Counted from the first letter of the stretch, positions 45,157 through 53,247 are shown. The stretch: DNA of 53,951 nt from Lachnospiraceae bacterium (GCA_009774245.1 VSNM01000037.1:1-53951), one strand, 5' to 3'. Made by a program: numbers and translations. Notes: generated by a model not told the origin, from the sequence alone.

Positions 45157-45904
45157 AATATCAAAAGAGGATACTAAAAAAGGAAATTTAATTCTTGTTA
45201 ATTCCAATTATCCCTTGACACATTTTCCAATGGAGAAAAGTATGACAACAATATTGATTGGTGATAGAGAGATATTATTGAATCATCAAGCGGCAACGAT
45301 TCTTGAACAATTACTGGAAAGTTTGCATTACAAAGGAGAGATTGTTGCAGTGAGTGGTTTTAGGTCACAGGAAGAACAAGAAGAAATATGGAATATGTCA
45401 ATTCAAAAGGAAGGAATAGAATATACGAATAAGTTTGTTGCAGTTCCGGGGCATAGTGAACATCAGACAGGTTTAGCGGTTGATTTAGCAAAAGCGCAAA
45501 AACAAATAGACAATGTTTGCCCAGATTTTCCCAGAACAGGTTTTTGTGATAAATTCAGACAAATTGCTCCTAAATATGGTTTCATAGAGAGATATATAGC
45601 TGGAAAAGAACGTATTACAGGAATTGGTGAAGAACCGTGGCATTTTCGTTATGTGGGATTTCCGCATTCTATGATTATCTCTAAGCTGAACTTGGTATTG
45701 GAGGAATACATTGAGTTTCTAAAAAAGTCAACAAGCTTTAATGCACCATATATTTATCATTACAGTGGAACAGACATAGAAATTTCCTATATGCAAATAG
45801 AAGCTTCGGAAAGTTTGGAATTAGATATTCCACAAAGAGTTCCTTACTTAATCTCAGGTACAAATGAAGGTGGTGTGATAGTAAGTTTATGGAGAGAACG
45901 ATGA
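45146..45904 (+). CDS. vanXY: VanXY-type D,D-peptidase
   Basis: The 252-residue protein starts at GTG 45146 (AGGAGGAGA upstream, overlapping vanG). It has the zinc peptidase motifs S-E-H-Q-T-G-L-A-V-D-L and E-P-W-H-F-R-Y-V-G, with S-G-F-R-S-Q-E-E-Q before them. There is no signal peptide, as expected for cytoplasmic VanXY. It hydrolyses D-Ala-D-Ala and removes D-Ala from pentapeptide, leaving D-Ala-D-Ser precursors. It ends in an ATGA overlap with vanTm. Confidence 0.87.
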   Translation: MKVKISKEDTKKGNLILVNSNYPLTHFPMEKSMTTILIGDREILLNHQAATILEQLLESLHYKGEIVAVSGFRSQEEQEEIWNMSIQKEGIEYTNKFVAVPGHSEHQTGLAVDLAKAQKQIDNVCPDFPRTGFCDKFRQIAPKYGFIERYIAGKERITGIGEEPWHFRYVGFPHSMIISKLNLVLEEYIEFLKKSTSFNAPYIYHYSGTDIEISYMQIEASESLELDIPQRVPYLISGTNEGGVIVSLWRER

Positions 45905-46911
45905 AATTTAAAAGGTATGGAGGGATAGATCATTTTCGTATGATAGCTGCATTTTTGGTGGTAGCTATCCATATAGCGCCGCTATCATATTGGAATGAAA
46001 ATATAGATTATTTAATTACTTATTGTTTAGGCAGAGTAGCAGTTCCTTTTTTCTTTATGATAACAGGATATTTTGTAATAGCACCATATATTAAAAACGG
46101 ATTTGCGACAAAAAGAAAAATATATAGATATTTAATTAAGAATGGAGTGATGTATTTAGGGGCAACCATTTTGTACATGCCTATAAATTTATATGCGGGT
46201 AATTTCCGAATAGATTTTTGGGATATAATTAAAATGTTAATTATGGACGGTACATTTTATCATTTATGGTACTTTCCTGCAATGATAATCGGTTGCATTA
46301 TTATAATAGGATTGTGCAAAAAAAGTGTAGCAGGGGCAGCATTGTTTTCAATGGCAATGTATGTTATTGGACTGTTAGGGGACAGTTATTACGGATTTAC
46401 AAGTAAGGTGCCTATATTAGTGGCAATTTTTAATGTAGTGTTTTCAATAAGCAGTTATACAAGAAATGGTGTCTTTTTTGCCCCTGCATTTTTAGTTCTT
46501 GGAACATTTATTGCTTTGCAGAAGGGCCATTATCGAATTAAAGATTGTGTAGTCGGAGTTTCAGTATCAGTATTATTTATGTTACTAGAAGGATATATAA
46601 CGTATTCGATTGGGTGGCAGAAACACAATAGCATGTACATTTTCTTGCTTCCAACAATGTATTTTTTGTTCCACCTTTTATTGTTAGTTCAAACAAAAGC
46701 TGCTGTATGGATGCGAGATTTTTCAGGAATGATTTATGTGATTCACCCGGCAATCATTATATTACTGAGAGGAATAGCAAAATATACAAGAAGCACGACG
46801 GTATTGATAAAGAATACATTTATTCAGTATATATGTGTGATTCTGCTATCTGTAGCAGTAGCTACAGTTTGTAGTTTTATCATTAGAAAGAGGAAATTAA
46901 AATGTGTTTAA
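45901..46911 (+). CDS. vanTm: VanT membrane subunit (acyltransferase-3-like)
   Basis: The protein is 336 residues from ATG 45901, in ATGA overlap with the vanXY stop; ATG 45889 would add four residues. It has about ten hydrophobic segments and the acyltransferase-3-type start (I-D-H-F-R-M-I-A-A-F-L-V-V-A-I-H), matching the N-terminal membrane half of VanT serine racemases. In classical vanG and vanC operons this half is fused to the racemase; here it is separate, as reported for the vanL type. It is thought to import L-Ser for racemisation. The gene overlaps vanTr by 10 bp. Confidence 0.85.
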   Translation: MKFKRYGGIDHFRMIAAFLVVAIHIAPLSYWNENIDYLITYCLGRVAVPFFFMITGYFVIAPYIKNGFATKRKIYRYLIKNGVMYLGATILYMPINLYAGNFRIDFWDIIKMLIMDGTFYHLWYFPAMIIGCIIIIGLCKKSVAGAALFSMAMYVIGLLGDSYYGFTSKVPILVAIFNVVFSISSYTRNGVFFAPAFLVLGTFIALQKGHYRIKDCVVGVSVSVLFMLLEGYITYSIGWQKHNSMYIFLLPTMYFLFHLLLLVQTKAAVWMRDFSGMIYVIHPAIIILLRGIAKYTRSTTVLIKNTFIQYICVILLSVAVATVCSFIIRKRKLKCV

Positions 46912-48014
46912 AAGAAAGAGCATGGATTGAAGTTGATTTAGATAATTTGAAATGGAATGTTTTACAAATAAAAAAAATACTTCATCAAAATACTAAAATA
47001 ATGGCTGTTGTCAAAGCTAATGCATATGGACATGGGATTCGAGTGGTAATTCCAGAATTAATAAAAGTGGGTATTCATGATTTTGCAGTTGCAACTCTTT
47101 CGGAGGCAATAGAATTAAGAAAATTAATGGCAGAAGGAACAATACTTATCTTGGGTTATACATTACCAGAAAAAGCATACTTATTGGAAAAGTTCAAATT
47201 GACACAATCAATAATTGATTTTCATTATGCACAAAAGCTGGAATTGCAGAAGATGTCAATTGATGTGCATATTGCAATAAATACTGGAATGAATCGTATA
47301 GGTATTAATTGCAACGAAAAAGGTCAGATTATGAAAATAGTCAAGTCTAAATGTTTAAATGTGACAGGAATATATAGTCATTTATGTGTTGCAGATAGTT
47401 TTAGTTCAGATGATGTTGAATTTACGAAGTTTCAAATCTCAAAGTTTATGCAGTTAAATTCTTGGCTGAAAGCAAATGGGTATAATGTACCAATTCATAT
47501 ACAAAGTAGTTATGGAATTATTAATTATAGTCATTTAGAATGTGATTATGTAAGACCAGGAATTATTTTATATGGATGTTATAGTGATAATACAAAGGGC
47601 AGCATGGAGCTGAAACCAGTTTTGAGTTTAAAATCAAGAGTTATAGAGATTAGGAGCGTAGACAACGGACAGTCTGTTGGATACGGTAGAGCATATAAAA
47701 TAGAGGGGAAGAAACAGGTTGCGGTTATTGCAATAGGATATGCTGATGGCGTTCCTAGAAATATTAACTATGCTGATGTTTTAATTCGTGGGAAGCGATT
47801 TAGAATAATTGGCAGAATATGTATGGATCAATTAATGGTAGAGTTGGAAGAAAATTGTGATATGGAAATAGGGGATGAGGCAGTATTGATTGGAAAGTCT
47901 GGTAATGAAGAAATATCTGTAGAAGATTTTTCTTTTAATTGTGATACTATTTCAAACGAAATTTTAAGCAGAATGGGAAATAGACTTCCAAGAATAATAA
48001 AAAATGAATTTTAG
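46902..48014 (+). CDS. vanTr: VanT racemase subunit (PLP-dependent serine/alanine racemase)
   Basis: The 370-residue protein has the alanine-racemase fold: the PLP lysine in AVVKANAYGHG (near residue 37), the I-N-T-G-M-N-R-I-G segment, Y-A-D-G-V-P-R and the second catalytic Tyr in the G-Y-G-R-A-Y region, plus C-M-D-Q-L-M-V. In this operon it should convert L-Ser to D-Ser for VanG. It starts ten bases inside vanTm, so the split keeps tight translational coupling. Ser/Ala preference cannot be read from the sequence with certainty. It ends 24 bp before the acetyltransferase gene. Confidence 0.88.
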   Translation: MCLKERAWIEVDLDNLKWNVLQIKKILHQNTKIMAVVKANAYGHGIRVVIPELIKVGIHDFAVATLSEAIELRKLMAEGTILILGYTLPEKAYLLEKFKLTQSIIDFHYAQKLELQKMSIDVHIAINTGMNRIGINCNEKGQIMKIVKSKCLNVTGIYSHLCVADSFSSDDVEFTKFQISKFMQLNSWLKANGYNVPIHIQSSYGIINYSHLECDYVRPGIILYGCYSDNTKGSMELKPVLSLKSRVIEIRSVDNGQSVGYGRAYKIEGKKQVAVIAIGYADGVPRNINYADVLIRGKRFRIIGRICMDQLMVELEENCDMEIGDEAVLIGKSGNEEISVEDFSFNCDTISNEILSRMGNRLPRIIKNEF

Positions 48015-48038
48015 TTTAACAGTTGTAAGGAGATGAGT

Positions 48039-48518
48039 ATGAGTTTAAGGAGAAAGATTATTGATTATTCAAGAGGCAATAATTTAAGTAATTTTTGGAG
48101 ATTATATCGGTTGCAAAAAAAAGCGAAGAATGGATTATATAGAGATATTTTGACATTTGTGATGAGTAGGTATGCACATCGTCATGGAGGATATATTGGT
48201 CCCGACACAATATTCAATAGTGTGCCAGTGCTTCCTCATGGATTACATGGGATTTTTATTTCTCGTTATGCAGTAATAGGTGAAGAATGTTGGATTTATC
48301 AGAATGTAACTATTGGAGAAGTAAATAAAAAAGCACCTATAATAGGGAATAATTGTTTGATTGGAGCAGGTGCAATTATCGTTGGAGGTATAAAGATCGG
48401 TGACAACGTAAAAATTGGAGCAGGTGCCGTGGTTAGTACAGACATTTCCGATGGTTGCACGGTTGTTTCACAACCAATGCATGTAATAGAAAGAAAACTT
48501 GAGCAGTCCTGTGATTGA
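48039..48518 (+). CDS. Serine O-acetyltransferase-like hexapeptide enzyme
   Basis: The protein is 159 residues from ATG 48039 (AAGGAG six bases upstream; ATG 48033 is too close to the SD). The left-handed beta-helix is visible as repeated hexapeptides (I-G-E-E-C-W-I-Y-Q-N-V-T-I-G, then I-G-N-N-C-L-I-G-A-G-A-I-I-V-G-G-I-K-I-G-D-N-V-K-I-G-A-G-A-V-V) with the catalytic-type H-G-x-H segment (L-P-H-G-L-H-G). It is shorter than CysE and lacks the full N-terminal helical domain. It closes the van operon before a terminator. It may acetylate serine or another small or wall-linked acceptor; a link to the D-Ser pathway is only inferred. Confidence 0.75.
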   Translation: MSLRRKIIDYSRGNNLSNFWRLYRLQKKAKNGLYRDILTFVMSRYAHRHGGYIGPDTIFNSVPVLPHGLHGIFISRYAVIGEECWIYQNVTIGEVNKKAPIIGNNCLIGAGAIIVGGIKIGDNVKIGAGAVVSTDISDGCTVVSQPMHVIERKLEQSCD

Positions 48519-48577
48519 TAAAATTGTTTGGATTGGTAAAAAAGTAGTTATAAATAAATGGGAATTGTTATGAATGG

Positions 48578-48603
48578 AGTGGCTGAATTCAGCCACTTTT
48601 TTT
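48578..48603 (+). terminator. Intrinsic terminator of the van operon
   Basis: AGTGGCTGAATTCAGCCACT is a perfect 20-bp palindrome followed by a run of seven T. Confidence 0.92.
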
Positions 48604-48949
48604 ATGCGTAGCTCTACGTAGAGGAAGTATGCCGCAGAAGCGGTTATGGGCGCGGCGAATAGGGCAAGATAGATCTTCCCTGCCTGATTGACAGTAATGG
48701 AATTGTGAAAATTACATATAAAATCGTAATTATTACTTGAAAAAAGAATGTGGTAAAAAATCATGTATAATTAATTGGCAGAAATAGTATTTCAAAATGT
48801 ATAAATATGACTTTAAATAGGAAGTATATATGTATTAAAAAGTCTTATAAGTAAATGTATTATTAATCTATACATTTTAAAAGGAGATTAGTGTGAAAGA
48901 AAGTAGAGGACAGCCGATAAATGGCACACTTAAACAAGCTATCATAGGG
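48604..48949. other. Intergenic region with a GC-rich patch and a truncated ORF start
   Basis: Bases 48605-48695 are visibly GC-rich within AT-rich surroundings and on the minus strand read A-G-K-I-Y-L-A-L-F-A-A-P-I-T-A-S-A-A-Y-F, a membrane-like fragment without its own start. Near the right side AAAAGGAG (48879-48886) precedes GTG 48893, which encodes only M-K-E-S-R-G-Q-P-I-N-G-T-L-K-Q-A-I-I-G before TAG at the edge of the IS110 element. It looks like the beginning of a gene cut by the IS. Confidence 0.45.
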
Positions 48950-48983
48950 TAGCTTTGCAAAAGAATATATGTTTGGATAAAAA

Positions 48984-50255
48984 TCAGGAAACTAATTGCG
49001 ATTCGGAAATAATTCCTTCTCGCAGCAAAAGTTTTTTAGCCTGTTTGATGGCCTTAACCTTTTGCTTCTCAGCAAGGGCTTGCGGCATATCGATTTTGTA
49101 TAAGTCGCCCGGATTCCATATCTCGCCTGTAGACAGCATCTGGTAAATGGCGGTGAGAATCATACGGGCAATCGCAATAATGGCTCTTTTCTTGCCACGA
49201 CGCTTAACAAGTGCTTCGTATTTTTTCTTGTAGTAGGGAGACTTGTCAGATTTCACGGCTGCATGGGCACACTGTACCAATGCAGGTTTGAGGTAAACTC
49301 CGGCACGTGTGATCCTGACAGACTTCTTCTTACCGGCAGATTCATTGCTGCCCGGCGTAAGGCCGGCCCAGCAGCATAAGCGTTTTGATGTGCAGAACTG
49401 AGACATATCAATACCGATTTCGGAGATGATAGTGACTGCACTATCATGTTTGACACCCGGAATGGTACAGAGTAACTGGACGGCATTTTCATAATCAGGA
49501 TCAGAAGAAATCAGATTTTCTATCATAGAGTCAACATCATTGATCTCAGCTGTGATATAATCCATATGTGCGCGGACGAGGCGCATACGGTATTTTTGGG
49601 CATCAGTCATCTGATATCCTTGGATGGATTCAATAACAGCATCTTCTTTGGATTTGAGGCTCCTTAGAAGTTTGGATGCGATTTCTTTGTGGTTGATGGA
49701 CGTACCTGATTGTTGAAGCAGATAGTCGATAATGGATGTGGATGACTTCCCAAAGATATCGGAAACTACAGAATCTAAAGCTACATTACAGACAGTAAGC
49801 GCATTCTGATATCTGTTTTTTTCACTGGAGCGGCAGGAAACAAGCTTATAACGGTATCTTGTATATTCCCTTAAAATGCGGATTGGCCTGCTGGGAATGT
49901 AGCTGCCTTTCACAAGTCCCAGACGGAATAAATCCCCAATCCATTTGGAATCCTTTTCATCATCTTTGTTGCCCTTTACAGCTTTGACCCATTTGGGATT
50001 AGCAATGGTGACATTGATTTCGTCTTCCAGAAGATTAAAGACAGGGATCCAGTATTTTCCAGTGGATTCCATACAGACATCATGGCAGTTGTTATCCAAC
50101 AGCCACTGCTTGAAAAGAAGAATAGAATTGTTAAAGGTGGAAAATCGTTTCTTTTGATAAGAAGGTTCAATCCCGCCAGTTGTTTTGATGATTGTGGCGA
50201 CGAGAAAAGATTTGTGGACATCGACACCACAACAGGTTTGATAAGTAACTCTCAT
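48984..50255 (-). CDS. IS110-family transposase (DEDD recombinase)
   Basis: The protein is 423 residues from the ATG at 50255 on the minus strand, preceded by AAAGGAGTC; an upstream extension is not needed. The RuvC-like DEDD domain shows G-V-D-V-H-K-S, M-E-S-T-G-K-Y-W and D-D-E-K-D-S-K-W. The C-terminal Tnp20 domain has T-I-P-G-V, then C-C-W-A-G-L-T-P-G-S-N-E-S-A-G-K-K-K-S with the presumed catalytic Ser. It recombines the IS with targets using a bridge RNA encoded by the IS end. The gene appears complete and probably active. Confidence 0.93.
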   Translation of the reverse strand: MRVTYQTCCGVDVHKSFLVATIIKTTGGIEPSYQKKRFSTFNNSILLFKQWLLDNNCHDVCMESTGKYWIPVFNLLEDEINVTIANPKWVKAVKGNKDDEKDSKWIGDLFRLGLVKGSYIPSRPIRILREYTRYRYKLVSCRSSEKNRYQNALTVCNVALDSVVSDIFGKSSTSIIDYLLQQSGTSINHKEIASKLLRSLKSKEDAVIESIQGYQMTDAQKYRMRLVRAHMDYITAEINDVDSMIENLISSDPDYENAVQLLCTIPGVKHDSAVTIISEIGIDMSQFCTSKRLCCWAGLTPGSNESAGKKKSVRITRAGVYLKPALVQCAHAAVKSDKSPYYKKKYEALVKRRGKKRAIIAIARMILTAIYQMLSTGEIWNPGDLYKIDMPQALAEKQKVKAIKQAKKLLLREGIISESQLVS

Positions 50256-50452
50256 GAGTCTGACTCCTTTCGTAAAAGATAAGAAGCCATTGACTGAACT
50301 GCCACACAATTAAACTAAGGCGCTTAAACAATTCTTAGTGTACGGACTCGGAGTACCACTAATTTGTGCTTGAAAAGGCAGAACTTACACTGATTTTTAT
50401 GCTGTCTAAAACGAGAAGGTTTTTACAACTCCTCCTCCCGTGCTTTGTAGTA
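50256..50452 (-). ncRNA. Candidate IS110 bridge RNA region
   Basis: The non-coding end upstream of the transposase start in IS110-group elements encodes the bridge RNA. Within this stretch TTAGTGTAC (50335-50343) pairs with GTACCACTAA (50353-50362), with a single bulged base and a nine-base loop, the kind of stem-loop in which target- and donor-binding loops sit. Boundaries are not resolved. Confidence 0.45.
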
Positions 50453-50550
50453 TAGCTTCTTACAGGATATTTTACGGCACAACGTGGAGAGTTGAAATAC
50501 TTTCATTGCTATTTGTGCCGCCAGCCAAAGGCGGCGGAATGGTGATTTTT

Positions 50551-50946
50551 ATGATACAAGATTCCAATGAAAGTCATAGTGCGGGTAAAAGAGAAAGTAG
50601 CAAAGTAAGAGAATTAAATACAGACGAAGGTAATTTGTATGTAGAAATAGGGCTGAGATTGCGTAGGATAAGGCGTGAAAAAGATTATACGCAGGAGCAA
50701 ATGGCAGAGATGCTTGGTATTAGTACTGCATATTATGGGAAAATAGAAAGAGGTGTTAATAGTCTTTCGATAAAAAGGCTACACACCTTAAATGTTAAAT
50801 TGGGTATAGATATAACATATCTGATTACTGGTAAAGACAACAATACATTATCTATGGGTCAAATTTTAGCTGAATGTCCAATAAGAAAACGGCACGATTT
50901 AGAGCAGATCATAAAACATGCTTTAAATTTAATGGAGAATACCTGA
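50551..50946 (+). CDS. XRE-family regulator next to agr
   Basis: The protein is 131 residues from ATG 50551; ATG 50539 is also possible and the open frame further upstream belongs to the IS border. The N-terminal ~35 residues are polar; residues 35-95 form a clear XRE helix-turn-helix (I-G-L-R-L-R-R-I-R-R-E-K-D-Y-T-Q-E-Q-M-A-E-M-L-G-I-S, then Y-Y-G-K-I-E-R-G). The GCCGCC / GGCGGC hairpin (50517-50535) sits just before the gene. It precedes agrA by 28 bp, so it may be co-transcribed and could regulate the agr or RiPP genes. IS110 may have displaced its original promoter. Confidence 0.8.
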   Translation: MIQDSNESHSAGKRESSKVRELNTDEGNLYVEIGLRLRRIRREKDYTQEQMAEMLGISTAYYGKIERGVNSLSIKRLHTLNVKLGIDITYLITGKDNNTLSMGQILAECPIRKRHDLEQIIKHALNLMENT

Positions 50947-50974
50947 GCTTAATTTGCTTAAAGGAATGATGAAA

Positions 50975-51703
50975 ATGATCGAAATAGCTATTTGTGATGA
51001 TGAAAAAGTAATAACTTCTGATATAGAAGAACGTATAAGAGCAATTAGTAAAAAATTATGTGTATCAATAAATATAGATGTGTTCTTTGATGGATTAACA
51101 TTGACGGATTATATTATAAATCAGAAAGCAAAGTATGATATTATCTATATTGATATAGAGATGAAAAGTGAAAATGGGGTAGATGCTGCCAGAAAAATCA
51201 GACTGTTTGACAAAGATGTATTATTGATTTATGTGACAAATCATGAAAGTTTTGCAAAAGAAGTATTTGAAGTATCTGCATTTCGCTTTATTACAAAACC
51301 TATTTCAAATGAAATATTTGAAAAGTATTTCATAAGTGCAATAGATAAAATTAGACAGACACCACATTTTTTTCAGTTTCAATACAATAAAGTACATTAC
51401 AGATTGCCACTCAATCAAATAATATATTTTCAAAGTGATAAGAGAGTAACATATATTAATATTGGAACGGAAATTAGAAAGTGCTATGAAAAATTAAATT
51501 CGATTGAGCAAAATTTGAAGCAAAAGGGGATTTATTTTTTTAGAACACATCAATCTTTTTTAGTTAATCCCAAATACGTTGAAGTATATATGTATGATAC
51601 AATGCAATTACATGATGGGACAGTGTTAAGTATTAGTGAAAATCGAAGAAAAACTGTTAATGAATTATACTGTAAGATAAAAGGAGATTCGATAATTGTT
51701 TAG
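50975..51703 (+). CDS. agrA: AgrA-type LytTR response regulator
   Basis: The protein is 242 residues from ATG 50975, nine bases after AAAGGA; upstream TTG/ATG codons would add up to seven residues. The receiver domain has I-E-I-A-I-C-D-D-E-K and phosphoacceptor Asp in I-I-Y-I-D-I-E-M, with T-K-P-I later. The C-terminal LytTR DNA-binding domain (about 145-240) contains I-I-Y-F-Q-S-D-K-R and F-F-R-T-H-Q-S-F-L-V-N. LytTR proteins bind 9-10 bp direct repeats spaced by 21 bp, exactly the pattern found before agrD and before the RiPP operon. It overlaps agrC by eight bases. Confidence 0.9.
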   Translation: MIEIAICDDEKVITSDIEERIRAISKKLCVSINIDVFFDGLTLTDYIINQKAKYDIIYIDIEMKSENGVDAARKIRLFDKDVLLIYVTNHESFAKEVFEVSAFRFITKPISNEIFEKYFISAIDKIRQTPHFFQFQYNKVHYRLPLNQIIYFQSDKRVTYINIGTEIRKCYEKLNSIEQNLKQKGIYFFRTHQSFLVNPKYVEVYMYDTMQLHDGTVLSISENRRKTVNELYCKIKGDSIIV

Positions 51704-52991
51704 TTATAAGACAAATTTACTGTTATATATTATAGCAACTTTTATTTGCATTATTATTTTAAACGTTTACTTTTCAGGATTTTTTCAAAAGCGAAAAAGA
51801 GTGGCTAACTGGATCATATATTTTGTATATATGGCATGGCAGATGTTTTTATTTACAGAGTCTAACTTTCCTTCCTACATAAATTTGGCCGTTGGATTGA
51901 TTTTGAATAGTTTGGTTTCGCTAATTTGCTTTAAGGGAAGTGCTATTCAAAAAGTTGCATTGTCCGGTATACTAAGTATTTTGTGGACGCTATCAGAATT
52001 TTTAGTTGGTTATTTTTTTATAGCGTTGGGTATGGATTATCAATATCCTCAAGCAGTAGGAGCATTGATTTCAGAAATTATTGTTTTAATTTTGATATAC
52101 TGTTTGAGTAGATATTTTCAAATTGAGAATATAAAAAATTTACCTATGAAATGTTATCTTATGCTTTTATTTTTACCCATTGGTAGTCTGTTTATTGTTT
52201 ACAAAATCTTTATGTATGGAAGTTTACTGGAACAGGGATTAGCAATAAAAGAATCAGCAATATGTGTAATAATAATGTTGTTCATTAATTTTCTGGTTTT
52301 TAGATTATGTTTGTTATTAGCTGATGAGCTAGTTCTGAGGAGATATAATGCTGTATATACACAACAGTTAGAAATATATAGCAAGAATATTCAAGAAAAT
52401 AAAATTGCGATGGCAGAATATCATAATGCGAAACATGATATAAAACAACATTTTATTTCATTATTATGTATGTTACAAAAACAACAGTATGAAATGGCGG
52501 AAGAATATTTAGATAATCTAGTTGAGGATAATAGGAAAAACTGGAATATATCCAGAACGGAAAACTTGATTGTTGATGCGATTATTAATGCTAAGTATTC
52601 TTTGATGAAAACACTTGGAATTGAGTGTTTTGTTGATGTACATATACCTGTATGGCTTCCGTTTGAAATGGCTGATCTCAGTGTATTAATTGGCAATGTC
52701 TTAGACAATGCCATTGAGGCAAACAATGCTGAAATGAAGAATAAGTATATAAAAATATATATGGCATATGACAAAAACATCTTAATCACTACAGTCATAA
52801 ATTCATATGATGGTGAGTTAATAAAAGATAAAACTGGAAGGATTCTAACTCGGAAACCAGATAAGTCTACTCATGGATTTGGATTAAGATCTATTGAAAA
52901 AATTGTACATAAATATCATGGATCGGTAGTAATAGAAAATACCCAAGAGGAATTTAAAATTATATTTATATTGATTGATAACAAAAGATAG
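51696..52991 (+). CDS. agrC: AgrC-type sensor histidine kinase
   Basis: The 431-residue protein starts at TTG 51696 (AAGGAG nine bases upstream) inside the agrA end. Six hydrophobic segments cover residues 1-215, as in AgrC receptors for cyclic peptides. The cytoplasmic part has an H-box of the HPK10 type (Y-H-N-A-K-H-D-I-K-Q-H near residue 245) and a GHKL ATPase domain (V-L-I-G-N-V-L-D-N-A-I-E-A-N, then H-G-F-G-L-R-S-I-E). It should bind the peptide from agrD/agrB and pass phosphate to AgrA. Confidence 0.9.
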   Translation: MFSYKTNLLLYIIATFICIIILNVYFSGFFQKRKRVANWIIYFVYMAWQMFLFTESNFPSYINLAVGLILNSLVSLICFKGSAIQKVALSGILSILWTLSEFLVGYFFIALGMDYQYPQAVGALISEIIVLILIYCLSRYFQIENIKNLPMKCYLMLLFLPIGSLFIVYKIFMYGSLLEQGLAIKESAICVIIMLFINFLVFRLCLLLADELVLRRYNAVYTQQLEIYSKNIQENKIAMAEYHNAKHDIKQHFISLLCMLQKQQYEMAEEYLDNLVEDNRKNWNISRTENLIVDAIINAKYSLMKTLGIECFVDVHIPVWLPFEMADLSVLIGNVLDNAIEANNAEMKNKYIKIYMAYDKNILITTVINSYDGELIKDKTGRILTRKPDKSTHGFGLRSIEKIVHKYHGSVVIENTQEEFKIIFILIDNKR

Positions 52992-53059
52992 GTAAAAGTT
53001 ACATATAACCTCGTAAAAGTTACATGGAAAAAAATTAATGATAAAAATGAGTGTATGAT
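52992..53059 (+). promoter_or_regulatory. LytTR-type promoter of agrDB
   Basis: GTAAAAGTTACAT occurs at 52992-53004 and again at 53013-53025, exactly 21 bp apart, with AACCTC in the spacer. TATGAT at 53054-53059 is the -10, and no -35 is seen at 53031-53036. It starts at the base after the agrC stop codon. It matches the RiPP promoter at 36146. Confidence 0.8.
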
Positions 53060-53102
53060 TACTAAAAAAATAATAATAAAATATATCTAGGGAGGGACTA
53101 AT

Positions 53103-53246
53103 ATGAAATGGATAAAAAATAATCTTCAAAACGTTATGTGTTTAATTGCAATGATGTTTAGCGTGATGGCTGCAAACTCTCGTTGTATGTGTATTTATCA
53201 TGACTTGGAGAAGCCAGAAGAATTAAAACGCTTAAGGAAGTTTTAA
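53103..53246 (+). CDS. agrD: AgrD-type cyclic autoinducer peptide precursor
   Basis: The 47-residue peptide starts at ATG 53103, seven bases after GGGAGGGA. It has an amphipathic N-terminal helix (M-K-W-I-K-N-N-L-Q-N-V-M-C-L-I-A-M-M-F-S), then A-N-S-R-C-M-C-I-Y-H-D-L-E-K-P-E-E-L. Aligned with Staphylococcus AgrD-I, Cys 28 takes the place of the thiolactone Cys and C-M-C-I-Y the five-residue ring, followed by an acidic P-x-E-L tail at the same distance. A second Cys (30) inside the ring is unusual. The gene is one base from agrB. The promoter before it appears AgrA-controlled, which would give the usual positive feedback. Confidence 0.85.
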   Translation: MKWIKNNLQNVMCLIAMMFSVMAANSRCMCIYHDLEKPEELKRLRKF

Positions 53247-53247
53247 C

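Larger units (their letters stand above)
48950..50458 (-). mobile_element. IS110-family insertion sequence (ends approximate)
   Basis: The element contains an intact IS110 transposase on the minus strand and a roughly 200-bp non-coding region upstream of it. TAGCTT occurs as a direct copy at 48950-48955 and 50453-50458, close to the expected length of about 1.5 kb, and is a candidate for the crossover core; IS110 elements do not make ordinary target duplications. Exact ends are uncertain. Its base composition differs from the AT-rich van and agr regions. Confidence 0.75.

Noticed and set aside
48468..48764. Minus-strand ORF across the van operon terminator
   Set aside because: It crosses a terminator and coding sequence of the acetyltransferase; only the GC-rich middle looks like a relic, which is reported separately.
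48950..50458. TAGCTT as a target-site duplication
   Set aside because: IS110 elements normally do not generate duplications; the shared hexamer may be the crossover core or chance, so the ends are given as approximate.
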